Shown here one piece after another: positions 1 through 11,167 of a stretch of 64,000 nt of DNA. Position 1 is the first letter of the stretch. Each line of letters begins with the position of its first letter. The stretch spans positions 70,783,191 to 70,847,190 of the forward strand of contig OZ010586.1 of assembly GCA_963932145.1 (NCBI GenBank), in the 5' to 3' direction. The position numbers were made by a program, and so were the translations under genes. Source of the stretch: Acanthosepion lycidas (Eukaryota > Mollusca > Cephalopoda > Sepiida > Sepiidae). The notes below the pieces were generated by a model. It did no database searches and was not told where the DNA came from. It worked only from the letters and a program-made list of their open reading frames with translations.

Positions 1-60
1 GCTGAGCCTGGTCAGTACTTAGATGGGTGACTACTTGGAAATGCCAGGGGCTGTAAGCTT
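1..60 (+). repeat. 5S rRNA-derived segment, probably the head of a SINE
   Basis: The first 60 bases resemble the 3' half of animal 5S rRNA: GTCAGTACTTAGATGGGTGA followed by a segment ending CTGTAAGCTT correspond to the 5S region running through the C box to the 3' end. Several substitutions make a functional 5S gene unlikely. The window begins inside it, so the 5' half cannot be judged. It joins directly to a tRNA-like unit, which suggests a 5S-tRNA composite SINE, though two adjacent insertions are also possible. Confidence 0.6.
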
Positions 61-232
61 GGATTTGTGGGTGGTGTAATGGATGATGGCTTGGAATTGT
101 TAATCAAAGAGCCAAGTTTTAATTCAAGTTGGGGTTTGTTATATTCACTTACACACAAATATCCTTGGAAATGCTATGAATCCACCTCTTCTCCTCCCAG
201 CTATGGGTTAATAGAAGTTTTTAGAAGTTTTG
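61..232 (+). repeat. tRNA-derived SINE (family A), copy 1
   Basis: A pol III A-box-like TGGTGTAATGG lies near position 72 and a weak B-box-like segment near 120. They are followed by the tail shared by all family A copies in this window: a CCTTGG(G)AAAG-like segment, TATGAATCC and CAGCTATGGGTTA. Further copies lie near 5475, 14600, 15740, 18150, 31985, 42110, 48515 and 53125, which shows that this is an interspersed family. Confidence 0.55.
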
Positions 233-319
233 ATCTATTATATTCATAGTTACAGATTTTTCTAAAAATTGGTGCAGTACAAAATTACTCACACCTGACC
301 ACTTATGTGTTAAGAATAA

Positions 320-570
320 ATTAAGGACAGGCAGAAAATGGTTAATTTCTGAGAGAATGAAAAGGAAAATTGCTAGTGATATCTTGAAGAATCCTCACTT
401 AATGACAATGATGTAAAGACACCAGACTTGAATGTATCAACAAAGACAGTCACAAGATACTTTTATCAAGAAGGACTTTGAGCTTGTCACCCAAGCTAAA
501 CAGTATCACTAAAACTTATCTTCAAATAAAAAATTAAATCGAAAATATTTAGATTTTGGCATTATATAAC
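320..570 (+). pseudogene. Tc1-like transposase N-terminal fragment, decayed
   Basis: Translation in two frames gives a run resembling the helix-turn-helix part of Tc1-type transposases: KRKIASDILKNPHL, then after a frameshift DLNVSTKTVTRYFYQEGL, matching the family pattern of a second DNA-binding helix before an R-x-L-x-x-x-G-L-like turn. The frame shifts around 400 and meets stops after 480. No catalytic DDE region follows. The assignment rests on the HTH pattern alone and is moderately uncertain. Confidence 0.5.
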
Positions 571-857
571 CCATAAAAGTTGATATACCTGTAAACAATA
601 ACAACCAACCAACTAACTACAATATCTTTTTTCATTCATTTATCTCTCATGACCTGATTCATATATGAAGTATTTATCAGCACTGAGTATTACGTCCCCC
701 CAAAAAATTCAAGGGTTTGGATTCTGATAATTTAGGCAGCTTAGTCCTATTTCTTGGGAGATCAGTACTTTCAACCTTCCTATTCCCATGCAGTGAAGGC
801 ATTTAGCTGCTCATAAAATCTGCAATACTCAGTCTAACTATTTTCATATCCACTAGT
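571..857. other. No recognisable feature
   Basis: AT-rich sequence with no coding signal, repeat end or structured RNA that I could recognise. Confidence 0.4.
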
Positions 858-887
858 CTTGTGTCTGATTCATAGATCTACAATTGT

Positions 888-1000
888 ATATGTGTGTGTA
901 TATACATACATACACACAGACATATATATATACATATATATATATATACACACACATACACACATATATATATATATATATATACACACACATATATATT

Positions 1001-1052
<52 letters not shown>

Positions 1053-1056
1053 TATT

Positions 1057-1133
<77 letters not shown>

Positions 1134-1139
1134 CCACAC

Positions 1140-1206
<67 letters not shown>
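888..1206. repeat. Long (TA)n / (TACA)n microsatellite
   Basis: About 320 bases of interrupted TA repeats with embedded CACACA and CATACA blocks. It gives open frames of Tyr-Ile-His repeats on both strands, which are not genes. Confidence 0.95.
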
Positions 1207-1209
<3 letters not shown>

Positions 1210-1210
<1 letters not shown>

Positions 1211-1612
1211 ATATCTCCAAATACATATCTCAAAGTCATGGTTGGTAAGCTAATTGAACAAACCCTTGGTGAGAAGCCTCACTGGATATTCCCACTAGAT
1301 AGAGAGAATGTATAAAAACAACTATACAACTATCTATTTACTTAGATATACATATGTACTGACATAAATGGTTATCACCTCGTTGTCAAGTTTGACCCTC
1401 CCAAGAGATCATTGTAAGATCTATTTGTACCCTGAATAGATGTGCCTTTTTAAAATAGAGAAACTTTTTAAACCTATGGTACAAACTTGGCAAATGTATG
1501 AAACATACATTTTGTTTTAGTGATTGTTTGCATGCCTATTCAGCCCACTTGCTGAGTTGCAAACATTTTCAGAAATTGGCAGTACTTAATGCTATTTTGT
1601 AGTTGATTGGTG
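1210..1612. other. No recognisable feature
   Basis: Unique-looking sequence between two microsatellite blocks. No open frame, SINE box or LINE motif was seen. Confidence 0.4.
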
Positions 1613-1616
1613 CTCT

Positions 1617-1692
1617 CGTTAGATGACTTCACATATGATTTTATTTTACTGCTTTCTTTACTCAAGCAAATATACACATACATACGCACATG

Positions 1693-1729
<37 letters not shown>

Positions 1730-1797
1730 CGTAGGATGACTTTACATATGAATTTATTTTACTGCTTTCTTTACTCAAGCAAATATACACATACATG
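1617..1797 (+). repeat. 66-bp duplication separated by a (TA)n tract
   Basis: A segment beginning GATGACTTCACATATGA and running to CAAATATACACATACAT (1617-1683) recurs at 1735-1797 with only a few differences. A (TA)n tract and TCGTA separate the two copies. The second copy runs into another (TA)n tract, so the unit plus microsatellite has been duplicated in tandem. Confidence 0.8.
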
Positions 1798-1812
1798 CAT
1801 ATATATATATAT

Positions 1813-1869
<57 letters not shown>
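1797..1869. repeat. (TA)n microsatellite
   Basis: Nearly pure TA dinucleotide. A hammerhead-like motif lies about 80 bases downstream on the minus strand. Confidence 0.95.
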
Positions 1870-1872
<3 letters not shown>

Positions 1873-1946
1873 TTAAGGTATGCTATATTTTCAAGATAGA
1901 TAGATCATATGTTAATATAAAATTGACACCGAGGTCAACACTGAAT

Positions 1947-1986
1947 GGCAACAGTCTGTTTCACACTTGAATGCAATCTTCAGGCC
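1947..1986 (-). ncRNA. Hammerhead ribozyme motif, type I-like, minimal stem III
   Basis: Read on the minus strand: GGC (stem I), CTGAAGA (CUGANGA core), a 14-nt stem-II segment, GAAA, then CAG-A-CTG (stem III with a one-nucleotide loop), GTT as the cleavage triplet, and GCC closing stem I. Stem II is weak here (U.G, G.U, C-G). The same motif occurs at 25906-25945, where the C-G pair is replaced by U-A, a compensatory change. Penelope-like elements and animal retrozymes are known to carry such minimal type I hammerheads. Activity is not shown. Confidence 0.55.
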
Positions 1987-2303
1987 ATGTTTGTGTTATG
2001 GCTTGACTATATATGCTGCTGGTGCATTATGGTTAGCAAAGTCTATTGTATTATCTTAATGGTTATTAGGCAGGCAATATTGTTTGTTTCAAATTATTTT
2101 GAAGGCTATTGAGTAGAGATAATTGTGGATCCAAATGCAGTCATTTGTAGCTGTTTTATCATAGTGTTTACTAGTTTTTTACTCATTATTTATTATTGAT
2201 TACTTTATTATAAGATTTTATTTTATTATTACATTTACTGTAATATTACATTTATATGTGTTCATTCATCATGCTATATTCTGTGCTAATAGGAATATAT
2301 ACT

Positions 2304-2802
2304 TGACAAACATGGTGGATAAAATAAGTAAAGGTTTATTGTAAAAACAAATACAATAAGAATAAAGGAAACAGTTATACACAAGGTCATTGCAAGTCAA
2401 TCAAGTAGTGAGTGCTACTATTGGAAGGTTAGTAGTTCTTGCGTAAGTCTGAGTCATACTCAGCAGATCCCAGCTAGAATATTTAGCTACTCCTCACGAG
2501 GGTTGCATGTGGCACAAGGCCGGTTTAACGTGGGTTCTCTGAGCCCGTAGGCTCGACCAAAAATATTCCCCTTTTTGAATCTGCATAAACGGGTTCAGGA
2601 CAGTCTAACTCCCCGAACGAGACTCTGCCCTTCGTCAGAGCCTTGTCTTGGTTCATCTCTTCCCAAAGGCAGAGAGTTCGACTGGCTAGCTGGAACAGGT
2701 AGACTACAGCTAGACTCTGTAGTCCATTGACGTAGTGATACTTATAGATAGTTACTACCTATAGTGTAGTCACTCATGGGGGTGACAGGTTATTCCATTA
2801 CA
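2304..2802 (-). mobile_element. Probable solo LTR, antisense, of the LTR family also seen at 35857 and 40430
   Basis: Read on the minus strand it begins TGTAATGGAAT, the same start as the LTR at 40431, and contains the shared block with AACTCTCTGCC, GACTCTGCC-like and GGCCTTGTGCCACAT segments seen in the 235-bp repeats at 35936-36641. Towards its 3' end it has ACAATAAACC, a likely polyadenylation region also present in the 40430 copy. The 3' limit (near 2304) is uncertain and no clean target duplication was seen. Confidence 0.6.
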
Positions 2803-2809
2803 TCACATT

Positions 2810-3290
2810 AATTTGTTTATTATTCACTTAATTTGCATATTTATTTCTTTAGATTTTTTGTTATTTTTAATGTTTTTCTGTGGGTTGGTTATCTTATTTG
2901 TTTAGTTTCAAATATTGACATTGTAAAGTATGTTACATTACCTACATAATATATAATGCATATATTAACATTTTTCATGGCGATATTTTACAAATTTGTT
3001 TTTTCTAGTCTTTAATTTTTAAGTAACATAGTAAAATTTAATAAAAGTAAAAGAAAACATGAAAACAATTTTTTTAGAGGTAAATAGATCTATATTTTCA
3101 TGTGTATAAAGAAAAACAGATGAACATTTAAACTTGTAGTGAAACTATATTAAATGCAATTTGACTACTGCCCATAAGTGAAATTTGATCATTTCTTTTA
3201 TAGACGAGTATTTTGAGGGAAAGACAACTCTGATTGATTTTGCCATAATGTGTATAGAGACAAATGCATAAATATAGGTACTCCCAAAAT
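2810..3290. other. No recognisable feature
   Basis: AT-rich, with no open frame matching a known family. Confidence 0.4.
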
Positions 3291-3299
3291 TTTTCTGAC

Positions 3300-3610
3300 A
3301 AAGGTTTGGTTTGTTTGTCTAACAGCATGTCAACTTCTTATGGGTGGTTTAATGCTGAAATTTTATTTTCTTGGGAGCTTTGGTAATTTTTTCTTTTTTT
3401 CAAAAAATGTATTGCTGATTATTTTTTGTAATGTATTTTTATATTTTCATGTTTTAACCCCAGTTTGGGAATTCAATATATATCCATAGCTGAGACCCTA
3501 ACAGGTAGAACAGCTCTGGGTATGAGTGGACCTGGGAATAAAAGCAATTAAAAGGTGGTTCCATACTCCACAAAACCTCTATATCAGAGGCCTAGCTGCA
3601 GTTTATTATA
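3300..3610 (+). repeat. Interspersed repeat family D, copy 1
   Basis: Two blocks are shared with 47395-47740 in reverse orientation. One runs GTTTGTTTGTCTAACAGCAT to TTCTTGGGAGC. The other runs from CCTAACAGGT through GGTGGTTC and CCACAAAACCTC to a GCAGTTTAT-like end. The first block also recurs near 43325-43400. Type unknown; possibly a SINE or the end of a larger element. Confidence 0.6.
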
Positions 3611-3726
3611 AACCCAGGATGAGCTAAAAAAGGAAGTTTAAGGAGGATTAAGAAATGACCCAAACACAAAGAAAAATAAAACATTTTTGTTAAAATCTTT
3701 GTGTTATAATAAAGATATGAAAAGAT

Positions 3727-4031
3727 GAAAATTATTTTTTTTATCCTTTCTAGAACCTTGGAAATTTTGGTTAGAATTTTTTTTTTTTTTTTTTTTTGGT
3801 GTCAATGCGAGACCTTAAATTTGTACAGGAAATTTAAGCTTTCTTTGTTGGGAAAAAACAACTTGATTTATCTGATTTTTTTCAATAATTTCCAAACCAA
3901 AGTTTTTCCATCACAAAGAAATGCTCAAATTTCCCATACAAATTTAAGGCCCTGCTTGAATGCAAAAAAAGAAAATAAGATTTTTAACTAAAATTTCCCA
4001 GGTTCTAAAAAGGATAAAAAATTAATTTTTC
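3727..4031. mobile_element. Palindromic MITE, about 305 bp
   Basis: The left part (ATCCTTTCTAGAACCTTGG, then AAATTTTGGTT, GCGAGACCTTAAATTTGTA, GGAAATTTAAGC) is repeated as the reverse complement in the right part up to 4031, giving arms of roughly 110 bases around a short centre. A single-arm relative lies at 20990-21125. The open frame across it is incidental. The superfamily is unknown because no clear target duplication was found. Confidence 0.65.
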
Positions 4032-4034
4032 AAT

Positions 4035-5470
4035 ATAAACTCCTTTGATCTTTCATATTAATAATAATACAGAGGTTTTGGCAATAATTTTTATTCTTTT
4101 TTTGTTTTTGTACATTTTTTTCATCATTTAGCCTCATTTTAGTGAATTTTTGGAGGTACCTATATTTATAGCTCCAATTTTATAGTTGTCTTCTATAGAA
4201 TGCATTTTCATAGCAACAAATGGTTAAAGAAATCTCATTTGAATTACTAATTATGTATATTCACTTCATGCTAATAAACTTGACACTTTAGTGTTTTATT
4301 AAGTTGGGCTGTTTGAGAGCTACCAGAAATAGCCTCTGATAAAAATGTGATCACATGAACATTCTGAGAGCAGGGTTGAATACATTCACAATGATTTTGG
4401 ATATTGCAACCATTTTCCATGAAAACCTTTCACATTTTAATATTCTGAACAATTTATCTATTTTTTTTCTTCTTTTCCCAAAATCAAATAACCAATCATA
4501 ATACACTAAGAAGAATAAGTGTCAAAACTAGTTATAAGTGTCAGACCACTTGAATAAAATAATATAGATTTTGAATCTTGGTGTATAAACATTACTTAGT
4601 GAAGGTAAATCTTTCTCTTATTCTTTTTTCCTTTTATTCTTTAGCATTTACAGTTAACTGCAGAATCACTTGAACATTTTTTAATCGATTGCTTATTTCC
4701 CAAACGAAGCCAAAGAGTCTCATTATGTTAATAGATGTCTTTTTAAAAGTTGGATTTGTTCTTTTTGAAGAATTTATTAGGATATAACCAAATTCTACAT
4801 AGCAGAGCCTACGGCACAGATTGAGTAGTCTTGTAACTGACAGCTAACATCTCCACTGACCACAATGTACTCAGGACCATTATTTAGACTGAACACCTGA
4901 CACACACGTCTACCATTTATAATAGTTGACTAAATGTATTGTCAGCTGACAAATGTATTCCACTCAGTAGTGACAGATTTGACAAAGCTTTTTTCTTTCC
5001 TTTTAATAACTCAGTAAGGCTGCAAGAAGTTTCTTACAATGTCATTGACCAAGTTCTAAGTTGGCCTTAGCCCTTGGCTTCTTGCAAGCCGAGATCAGTT
5101 CTGCATAGAAAAGTGAAATTTTTCAACAGCTATTTCCGTGCAGTTCTATTTCCTACAGATAACAATTGAAACCATCTGATTATGATTTTCCATACTAGTT
5201 CACTGCAAAGAAGTAACATGGGTAGTTAATAATGTTTCTTGGGAATAAAAATCAATCTTTTATTAACTCTATAAATAGATATTTATATTGCAACCAAGAA
5301 AGATTTTGCAAGTATAAGGCTATTTGATTAGGAAAAAGAAACAATTTTATATCAGTATTCTTTGCATAGTAAGAAGACAAAAATTACTAGACTTGGAACA
5401 AAATCCTTGGCTGTGTAGTCTTTCATTCACTCACTTTTCATTTTCACACGATACGGGCTTCTCTGCTGTT
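4035..5470. other. No recognisable feature
   Basis: Long AT-rich tract with short poly-T stretches. No repeat partner was noticed within the window. Confidence 0.4.
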
Positions 5471-5474
5471 AATG

Positions 5475-5637
5475 TGAATCTGCAAGTGATGTAATGGATA
5501 GCAACTCAAAATGAGAAATCAGAGAATCAAATTTGAATTCCAGTCAGGCTCATTGCATTCACTTAAATGCAAATACCCTTGGGAAAGTTATGAATCCATA
5601 TCCTCCTCACCAGCTATAGGTTAAATAGTAGAATTTG
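5475..5637 (+). repeat. tRNA-derived SINE (family A), copy 2
   Basis: A-box-like GTGATGTAATGGATAGC, B-box-like AATTTGAATTCC about 45 bases later, then the family tail with CCCTTGGGAAAG, TATGAATCC and CAGCTATAGGTTA. The spacing fits a tRNA-derived head. Confidence 0.65.
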
Positions 5638-6083
5638 TATCTTGAAAAATAATTGTTATTCTCAAAAAATCATTAATGTTCACTCACAAAAAATAATTAT
5701 TCTTGCAATCTAAGAATGTTTCAGCTTTAAATAACCCACAGATATTAGTTAAGCTATAAAAAAACAAATTGATCTATCTCTGGTTTAACTCCACATGCAT
5801 GTCACAAGTTGGCTATCATTCCAGCCAAGACACCCATCCTTATAAGAGGTGTCATCCAAGCATTTACCCTAATACCCATTTCCACCTTTTTATTTGAATT
5901 AGTTTTCTTAATACAATTCCCTGCTAGAGGTTAATTATGAAATCTTAGTTCAAATGCCAACTTAATAATATCTAACTTAGGCATTGAAATTTTTTTCAAA
6001 TGCTTTATTTATGTGCTGTTTTCAATAAATTTTTCTCATAAAACATTTTTTAATTGACAGTATGATTTTTCTTTTTGCTTTAG

Positions 6084-6163
6084 ATGGAAGTAGAAGTTAT
6101 TTGTGTTAAAAACAATGAAAATACTTGTGGTTGTAGCCTTGATGGCAAGACCACAAAAACAAG
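6084..6163 (+). CDS. Candidate host exon (internal, 80 nt)
   Basis: A strong acceptor-like signal (pyrimidine tract TTTTTCTTTTTGCTTTAG) precedes a segment open in only one frame, and an AAG|GTAACT donor-like signal follows. The translation starts MEVEVICVKNNENTCGC and continues SLDGKTTKTR, with three cysteines, no repeat-like character and no match to the transposons here. The other two frames have stops. The product is unknown. If real, the surrounding transposons would sit in introns. No neighbouring exon was found, so this is a hypothesis resting on splice-site form and frame only. Confidence 0.3.
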
Positions 6164-6169
6164 GTAACT

Positions 6170-7065
6170 TGTGGTCAGTATCATGATAAAAACTGCCAAC
6201 CACACGTTATCTCAGTGTTAAATTTGAAGCTATATTATGTTGTCAAGAAATGGGACATGTTTTAGTGTTTATTATAGTTCTGCTTATAATTGCTGCTGAT
6301 GCATGTATTCAGATATTGTCTTAGCCTATCACACCATAATAACATGAAACATGAACCTGCATAACATGGAGAAGATAAATGAAAAATATTTTTCACCCAG
6401 TTTAGGAAGAGAACATGTTTCCTGCTGTTCAAAATTTTTTGTACATTTCTCAATAAAATAATAAAATCTGAGTAAGAACATTCAGTGTATTGACATTTAT
6501 TCCGTGCAAAATTTCTGAAAATAATACAGTGAGTTTCATTATAAATTTTTTACATGCTCCCTCAAGTTACCCCTAAATATTAATGATCTGCCCAAGAATG
6601 TTCTCAAATCATTTAAGGATTACTTTACAAGACAGATGAAAGAGAAATGAGTAAACAGTAAAAAAAATTATCAAAGACATGGATTAAAACCAGCAAAAGT
6701 TTTGGTGGAATCTTGACCGAATGCATATTTCAGTGGTGCTGTCTGGTCAGAGGGATAGGTAGAGGAATTCAGGATTCTCTTGCTGAGACAGGACCTATCC
6801 TACTAGTTTAATGAGGGTATGTAGAAATTTGCCCTTTGACACCTTACTTAAGTATATTTTTCCTTTTTTTACAATTTTTTGTTCAAATTTGCATGTAAAA
6901 TACCCAAGATCAACTCTTTGGAAAGCATCATGAAAAGCTCACAGCCAGTTTACCACACAGGAAAAAGTTCTATTAAATGTAGTATAATTGAGAATTAATA
7001 TTAAATTAGCGGGCAGGTAAATAGTACAGATGCACATATGTGTGTATGTGTGCAAGAGCAGACAC
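6170..7065. other. No recognisable feature
   Basis: No coding or repeat signal was recognised between the candidate exon and the LINE fragment. Confidence 0.35.
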
Positions 7066-7855
7066 ACACAAAATGCAGATGATACTATGGTTTATGGGTG
7101 CATTTCCAAAAATATAGATGACCAGAGTCTGACAAGTGATCTGACCTTGTGCTCACAACTCAATGGGGAAAAGACTGGTTTGTGTCATTCAGTACCCACA
7201 AAACCAAGTTAGCAACATTTCATCATTAACAAGGAGACCCTAAATTTTCTCCAGTCTTGATGATGTTTGTACTCTCAATAAGGCACCTTACCTTTAATGT
7301 CTATTGGAACTCCAAACCTCAAGTTGAACTCATCTATACAAACATAAATAAAGATGCTTGAAAAATGGTCAGTTCTTTGTACTACTCCAGAAACTACCTG
7401 ATTATTACTAATATGCTTTATCATTGCTAGTGTCTGAGCAGACCAAAAATGGAGTATTGCTGCCATATCTGGATTGCTAACCTCTCACTACTCTATCACT
7501 GATTTTATGGGAAAAGTTAAGATCAGCTACATTCTTTAGTTCCACCAGTTCAGATCTTCACAGCTAGGACCTGACATGTCATGTACACAAGTTTGAGTCA
7601 TCCTCATTCCATTCGTATTCCATTGGTAAAGAGGAAGTTCAACTAGGACAAATTCTTCCTGAGAACTGTTGATTTGTGAAACAATATCCTGAGAGGATGC
7701 TTTTCTGATAACTGTTAACTTCTTGAAGTCTAGGGTCAGCTGTTATCTATCCTTTATAACCTTATAATATGCACCTCCTACTTCCTCTCTTTATACTCTT
7801 ACAACAACCTCATTCAGTAACCCTCTTCCTTGAGTAGTTCTTGGGCCTTGTGCTA
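7066..7855 (+). pseudogene. LINE family A, 3' part of reverse transcriptase plus 3' UTR, copy 1
   Basis: Starts inside the catalytic palm with an ADDTMVYGC-like motif (the family pattern is (Y/F)ADD). It continues through the thumb region, recognised by GAGTATTGCTGCCATATCTGG (Glu-Tyr-Cys-Cys-His-Ile-Trp in the family), and ends with the common LINE A 3' segment (CAGTAACCC, then CCTTGAGTAG-like) near 7855. Many frameshifts and stops make it a dead, 5'-truncated copy. It stops just left of the Mutator-like element. Confidence 0.65.
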
Positions 7856-7887
7856 GTGGAAAAATAGTATTAAAAAAGTCTTTAATA

Positions 7888-7898
7888 TTAATTTGATG
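7888..7898 (+). repeat. Target-site duplication, left (TTAATTTGATG)
   Basis: This 11-bp sequence recurs exactly at 11426-11436 and flanks the Mutator-like element. Confidence 0.8.
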
Positions 7899-8844
7899 GT
7901 GCAGGACAATGCATCACCATGAACTCAATGCCACCAACTCAACACTGGCCAACTCCTCTCCTTGATAACTCAACTCCAGAACAACTCACCACCAGCCTAC
8001 TCAGAATGACAACACAACGATATGCAAACTATGAAATTTTTTGTTGACTTTTTAAAAACAATAAAAGTAATTTATTAAGGATCATTTTTTTATGCATGCA
8101 TTTATTTTTAACTAGCAGCATGGCTGGCATTGCCCGTGCTTGATTAAAAAATTGTACGACTCATACAGCAATCACTATCACTTGACTTAAAATATTTTTG
8201 CCCTTCCTTGACTTTAAAGGAGTGCCCTTTGCCATGCCGATGTTGCTACATGCCTTACTTCTTGCCTATCTCACATGAATTTTTTCTAAGCTCTATACTA
8301 AACATTAAATCTGTTATGAAAAAAGAACTAAACAAAATGAACACAAAATGATCAGCTTTAAAAAAAGGACTCATAACTGGAAGAACCAAATGAAAAAAGA
8401 ATGTTAACAACAAATACTTTTTCACACCCAACCCAGTTCTGCAGAATCAGAATCAACATTGAGTTTAAGCAAGCGAATGAGCCAATTGGAGTAAAGTGCC
8501 ATGCAGATTTAAATTTTTCCCACTTGTGACGAATGCAGCTATCGATATTTTTTGCATGCTAGCATGCTAGTTAACATTCATGTCAGTCAGCTGTTGGCTC
8601 TCATGCTGGCCAATAGAATCTTCCTGCCTATTCGTGGCAGCCAGTTATAGGCTCTCACTCTGGCCAGTAGAAAATGGCCGCAAACTAAATGAAAACTGCC
8701 ATAGACACATGAAAAAATTGATTATTTCCACTATCGATGGGAGTTGGGAAATAGAAAGTCAGTCTTGGCCTTCCCACTAACTTGGAGCATGTGCATGTAA
8801 ATTTTGGTGCAAATCTGTCGAAAATTGCAGCTGTGCATTCATTA

Positions 8845-8868
8845 CACACACACACACACACATCCTAC

Positions 8869-8926
<58 letters not shown>
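8845..8926. repeat. (AC)n then (TA)n microsatellite
   Basis: CACACA block followed by a pure TA tract. Confidence 0.95.
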
Positions 8927-8929
<3 letters not shown>

Positions 8930-9067
8930 ATTGAACATTTTTTTATTATTTTAGCTGTTGGTAGGGAGAGCTTTACCTTTGATTGTGGTAGATGCTATTT
9001 TCAGTACCCTAATTATTTTATTAGATGCTTTTGTCAGTACCCTAATTATTTTATATTCAATGTTTTG

Positions 9068-9560
9068 GGGTTTTTTTTAAGCATTTCACCGCAAGCAAGT
9101 CAGAAGTGCCATTATCACACAGGGGGTTATGGAGAGTGAAAATGAGAGAAAAGAGTTGGTGTAGGGGGGATTGAAGAAAGGAAAAAAGAACAGGTATCAA
9201 TGCAACAAAATATGGTGCATTTAGGTTTTTGATGATTGTATTATCAGGGAAACAAGTGAGAGGAATGGAGTTCCAATATGGAGAAGTGCGAGGAAAGAAA
9301 CTGTTAGAAGGGTGGTTACATTTAACTATTTCAACAGTAAAAAGTTGGGACCTAGATGCCAATCTAGTAGTACACTTAAATTCATGTAGTCAGGGCACCA
9401 GGGAAAAATGCTCATCAGTGCAGTGGCCATGAAAATATTTTTAGAAAAGACAGAGGGAAGCCACATCACGTCTGTGAGAATGCGTCTGAAGTCAAGGAGC
9501 TAATTCAGTACCGATTACATTACAGATCCTACTTTTGATTTTTTTGAGAATATTGCAGTA
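9068..9560 (-). pseudogene. LINE family A, 3' end, copy 2 (antisense)
   Basis: Begins on the plus strand with a T-run and the reverse complement of the common LINE A end (GCTTG..GTGAAATGC). The minus-strand translation gives fragments such as LFTVEIVKCNHPSNSFF, corresponding to the SRSHPFTVATVKC..SNSF segment of the better copy at 18236. Truncated and full of stops. Confidence 0.65.
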
Positions 9561-9676
9561 AGGGAAGGTAGGGGAAAATTTTATGGATAAAACTTTAACT
9601 GCGCAACCAGTAATAAAAATCACAGAAATGCAATCTATGTTGTTATTCATTTAAACATCATCATTATTTAATAGTA

Positions 9677-9815
<139 letters not shown>

Positions 9816-10084
9816 TTAAAGTAATAATAATAGTAATAAAAGTAATAGACAGATACACACATATACAATACACACATACATATATACATACATATATATA
9901 AACTTACATAGTTACAAACCTAATATATATTTTTCAGTGTTTGATGCAAAAGAAATGTCTATTTTTAAGACTATATAAACTTATTTTTATGATGACATTT
10001 AAGTATAAATTCTGGTTCAATAACTGGCTTGTATTTTTGTACTTAATTATTTTAATTTTTTCTTCCAGGCATAGCTTGCATCTG

Positions 10085-10087
<3 letters not shown>

Positions 10088-10115
<28 letters not shown>
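10088..10115. repeat. (TA)n microsatellite, short
   Basis: 28 bases of TA. Confidence 0.9.
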
Positions 10116-10194
10116 GAATTAAGATCAAATATAGATAGGAATGCAAGAGAATGATAGGATAAGGGACAAATATGAAATCTTAATAAATCTGACA

Positions 10195-10530
10195 TGCTTT
10201 GCTTTTATTAACACTTGAGATGTGGAGGTTTATTTTCCACGAGGGTCGGCCAGGTGAAGGTGAGAGGGGGAGCACGTCGCGGAGTTTACTCATTCCCCCA
10301 CGAGAATGAGATGTGACACAAGGTCGGATTAATGTAGGGACCCGAGCGCGTACACTCGGGCAGGGACAAAAATTCCCCTCAGCCCTCGCAACCGTCGGTG
10401 CAAACACCATTCCCCCCCTCTTGTGCAATGGGAGGGCGTGGCCTCGGGGAGCTGTTCCGCTTTTGACTGTACACATGGGTTTTATTTGGACACCATGTGT
10501 ATTTAAAGTAGTTTCCGGTTATTATTTTTA
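10195..10530 (-). mobile_element. LTR-like fragment, antisense, related to the 36-kb LTR repeats
   Basis: Contains GTGACACAAGGTCGGATTAA and CCACGAG segments matching the reverse complement of the GGCCTTGTGCCACAT...CTCGTGG block in the 36-kb LTR. It is GC-rich compared with its surroundings. The ends could not be placed. It lies inside the Mutator-like element. Confidence 0.45.
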
Positions 10531-10930
10531 GTTAGGAGGACTTGTGTATGTTTAGGTCTCATTTGTTTACTTTTTGTGTATCGTTCTCTGAAAAAAAATG
10601 CTGAATCACTGGAAGTTAATGGCATTCGGACGTTTGAGTAGCCAGCAGTAACATCCAACCGGGTATGATACCCTTAACTGTGCTTTCAAATTGATTTCAT
10701 GCAAAAAGAATTGTGTTTTTCCAATTTTTGGTGCTGTCAGAACTACCGCCAGGTAATTTTACATGGTCCTGTGAAGTTTTGTTGAAATCGGTTGAAAAAT
10801 GTAGGAAATACAATCCTATATATAAACGAACAGACACACACACACAATCTGCGTTTTATAATAAGTAAGATTTAAAAATTTATTGAAAATTGTATGCAAT
10901 TCTGCTCAAATATTCTGTTGGAGTTCGTTA

Positions 10931-11167
10931 TCAAAAAGAAAAAACAATCTGCAAAATTCTTTCATCTGCCTTCATATACTTCTTCAAATTAGGGAGAATG
11001 AGATGACCACCAATTAATTGCTCGAAAAATGCATCTTTGGTTCTTTGCACCTTTTGCAGCCTCGTAATGAATTTCCATATTGTGGGTTGCTCCATCTCCA
11101 AATCTGTATGCCATCTTCTATTTGCTGCTTCAGCATGGTTATTTATTTGAGCTTGAAAATTAAGCAC
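10931..11167 (-). pseudogene. MULE transposase C-terminal fragment
   Basis: The frame contains INNHAEAANRRWHTDLEMEQ followed by PTIWKFITRLQKVQ and a FFEQLIGGH...KKYMKADERI segment. This is the region after the DDE core in metazoan MULE transposases, often paired with FLYWCH zinc fingers, with the pattern NN.(A/S)E..HR.. / HP(T/S).WKFI / Q...G. Only about 79 residues are open; beyond them a diverged continuation resembling the family's terminal segment is interrupted by stops. The DDE motif is absent, so it cannot be active. Confidence 0.65.

Noticed and set aside
859..1253. Open frames of 79-129 codons on both strands
   Set aside because: They are translations of (TA)n/(CA)n microsatellite (Tyr-Ile-His repeats), open in several frames at once.
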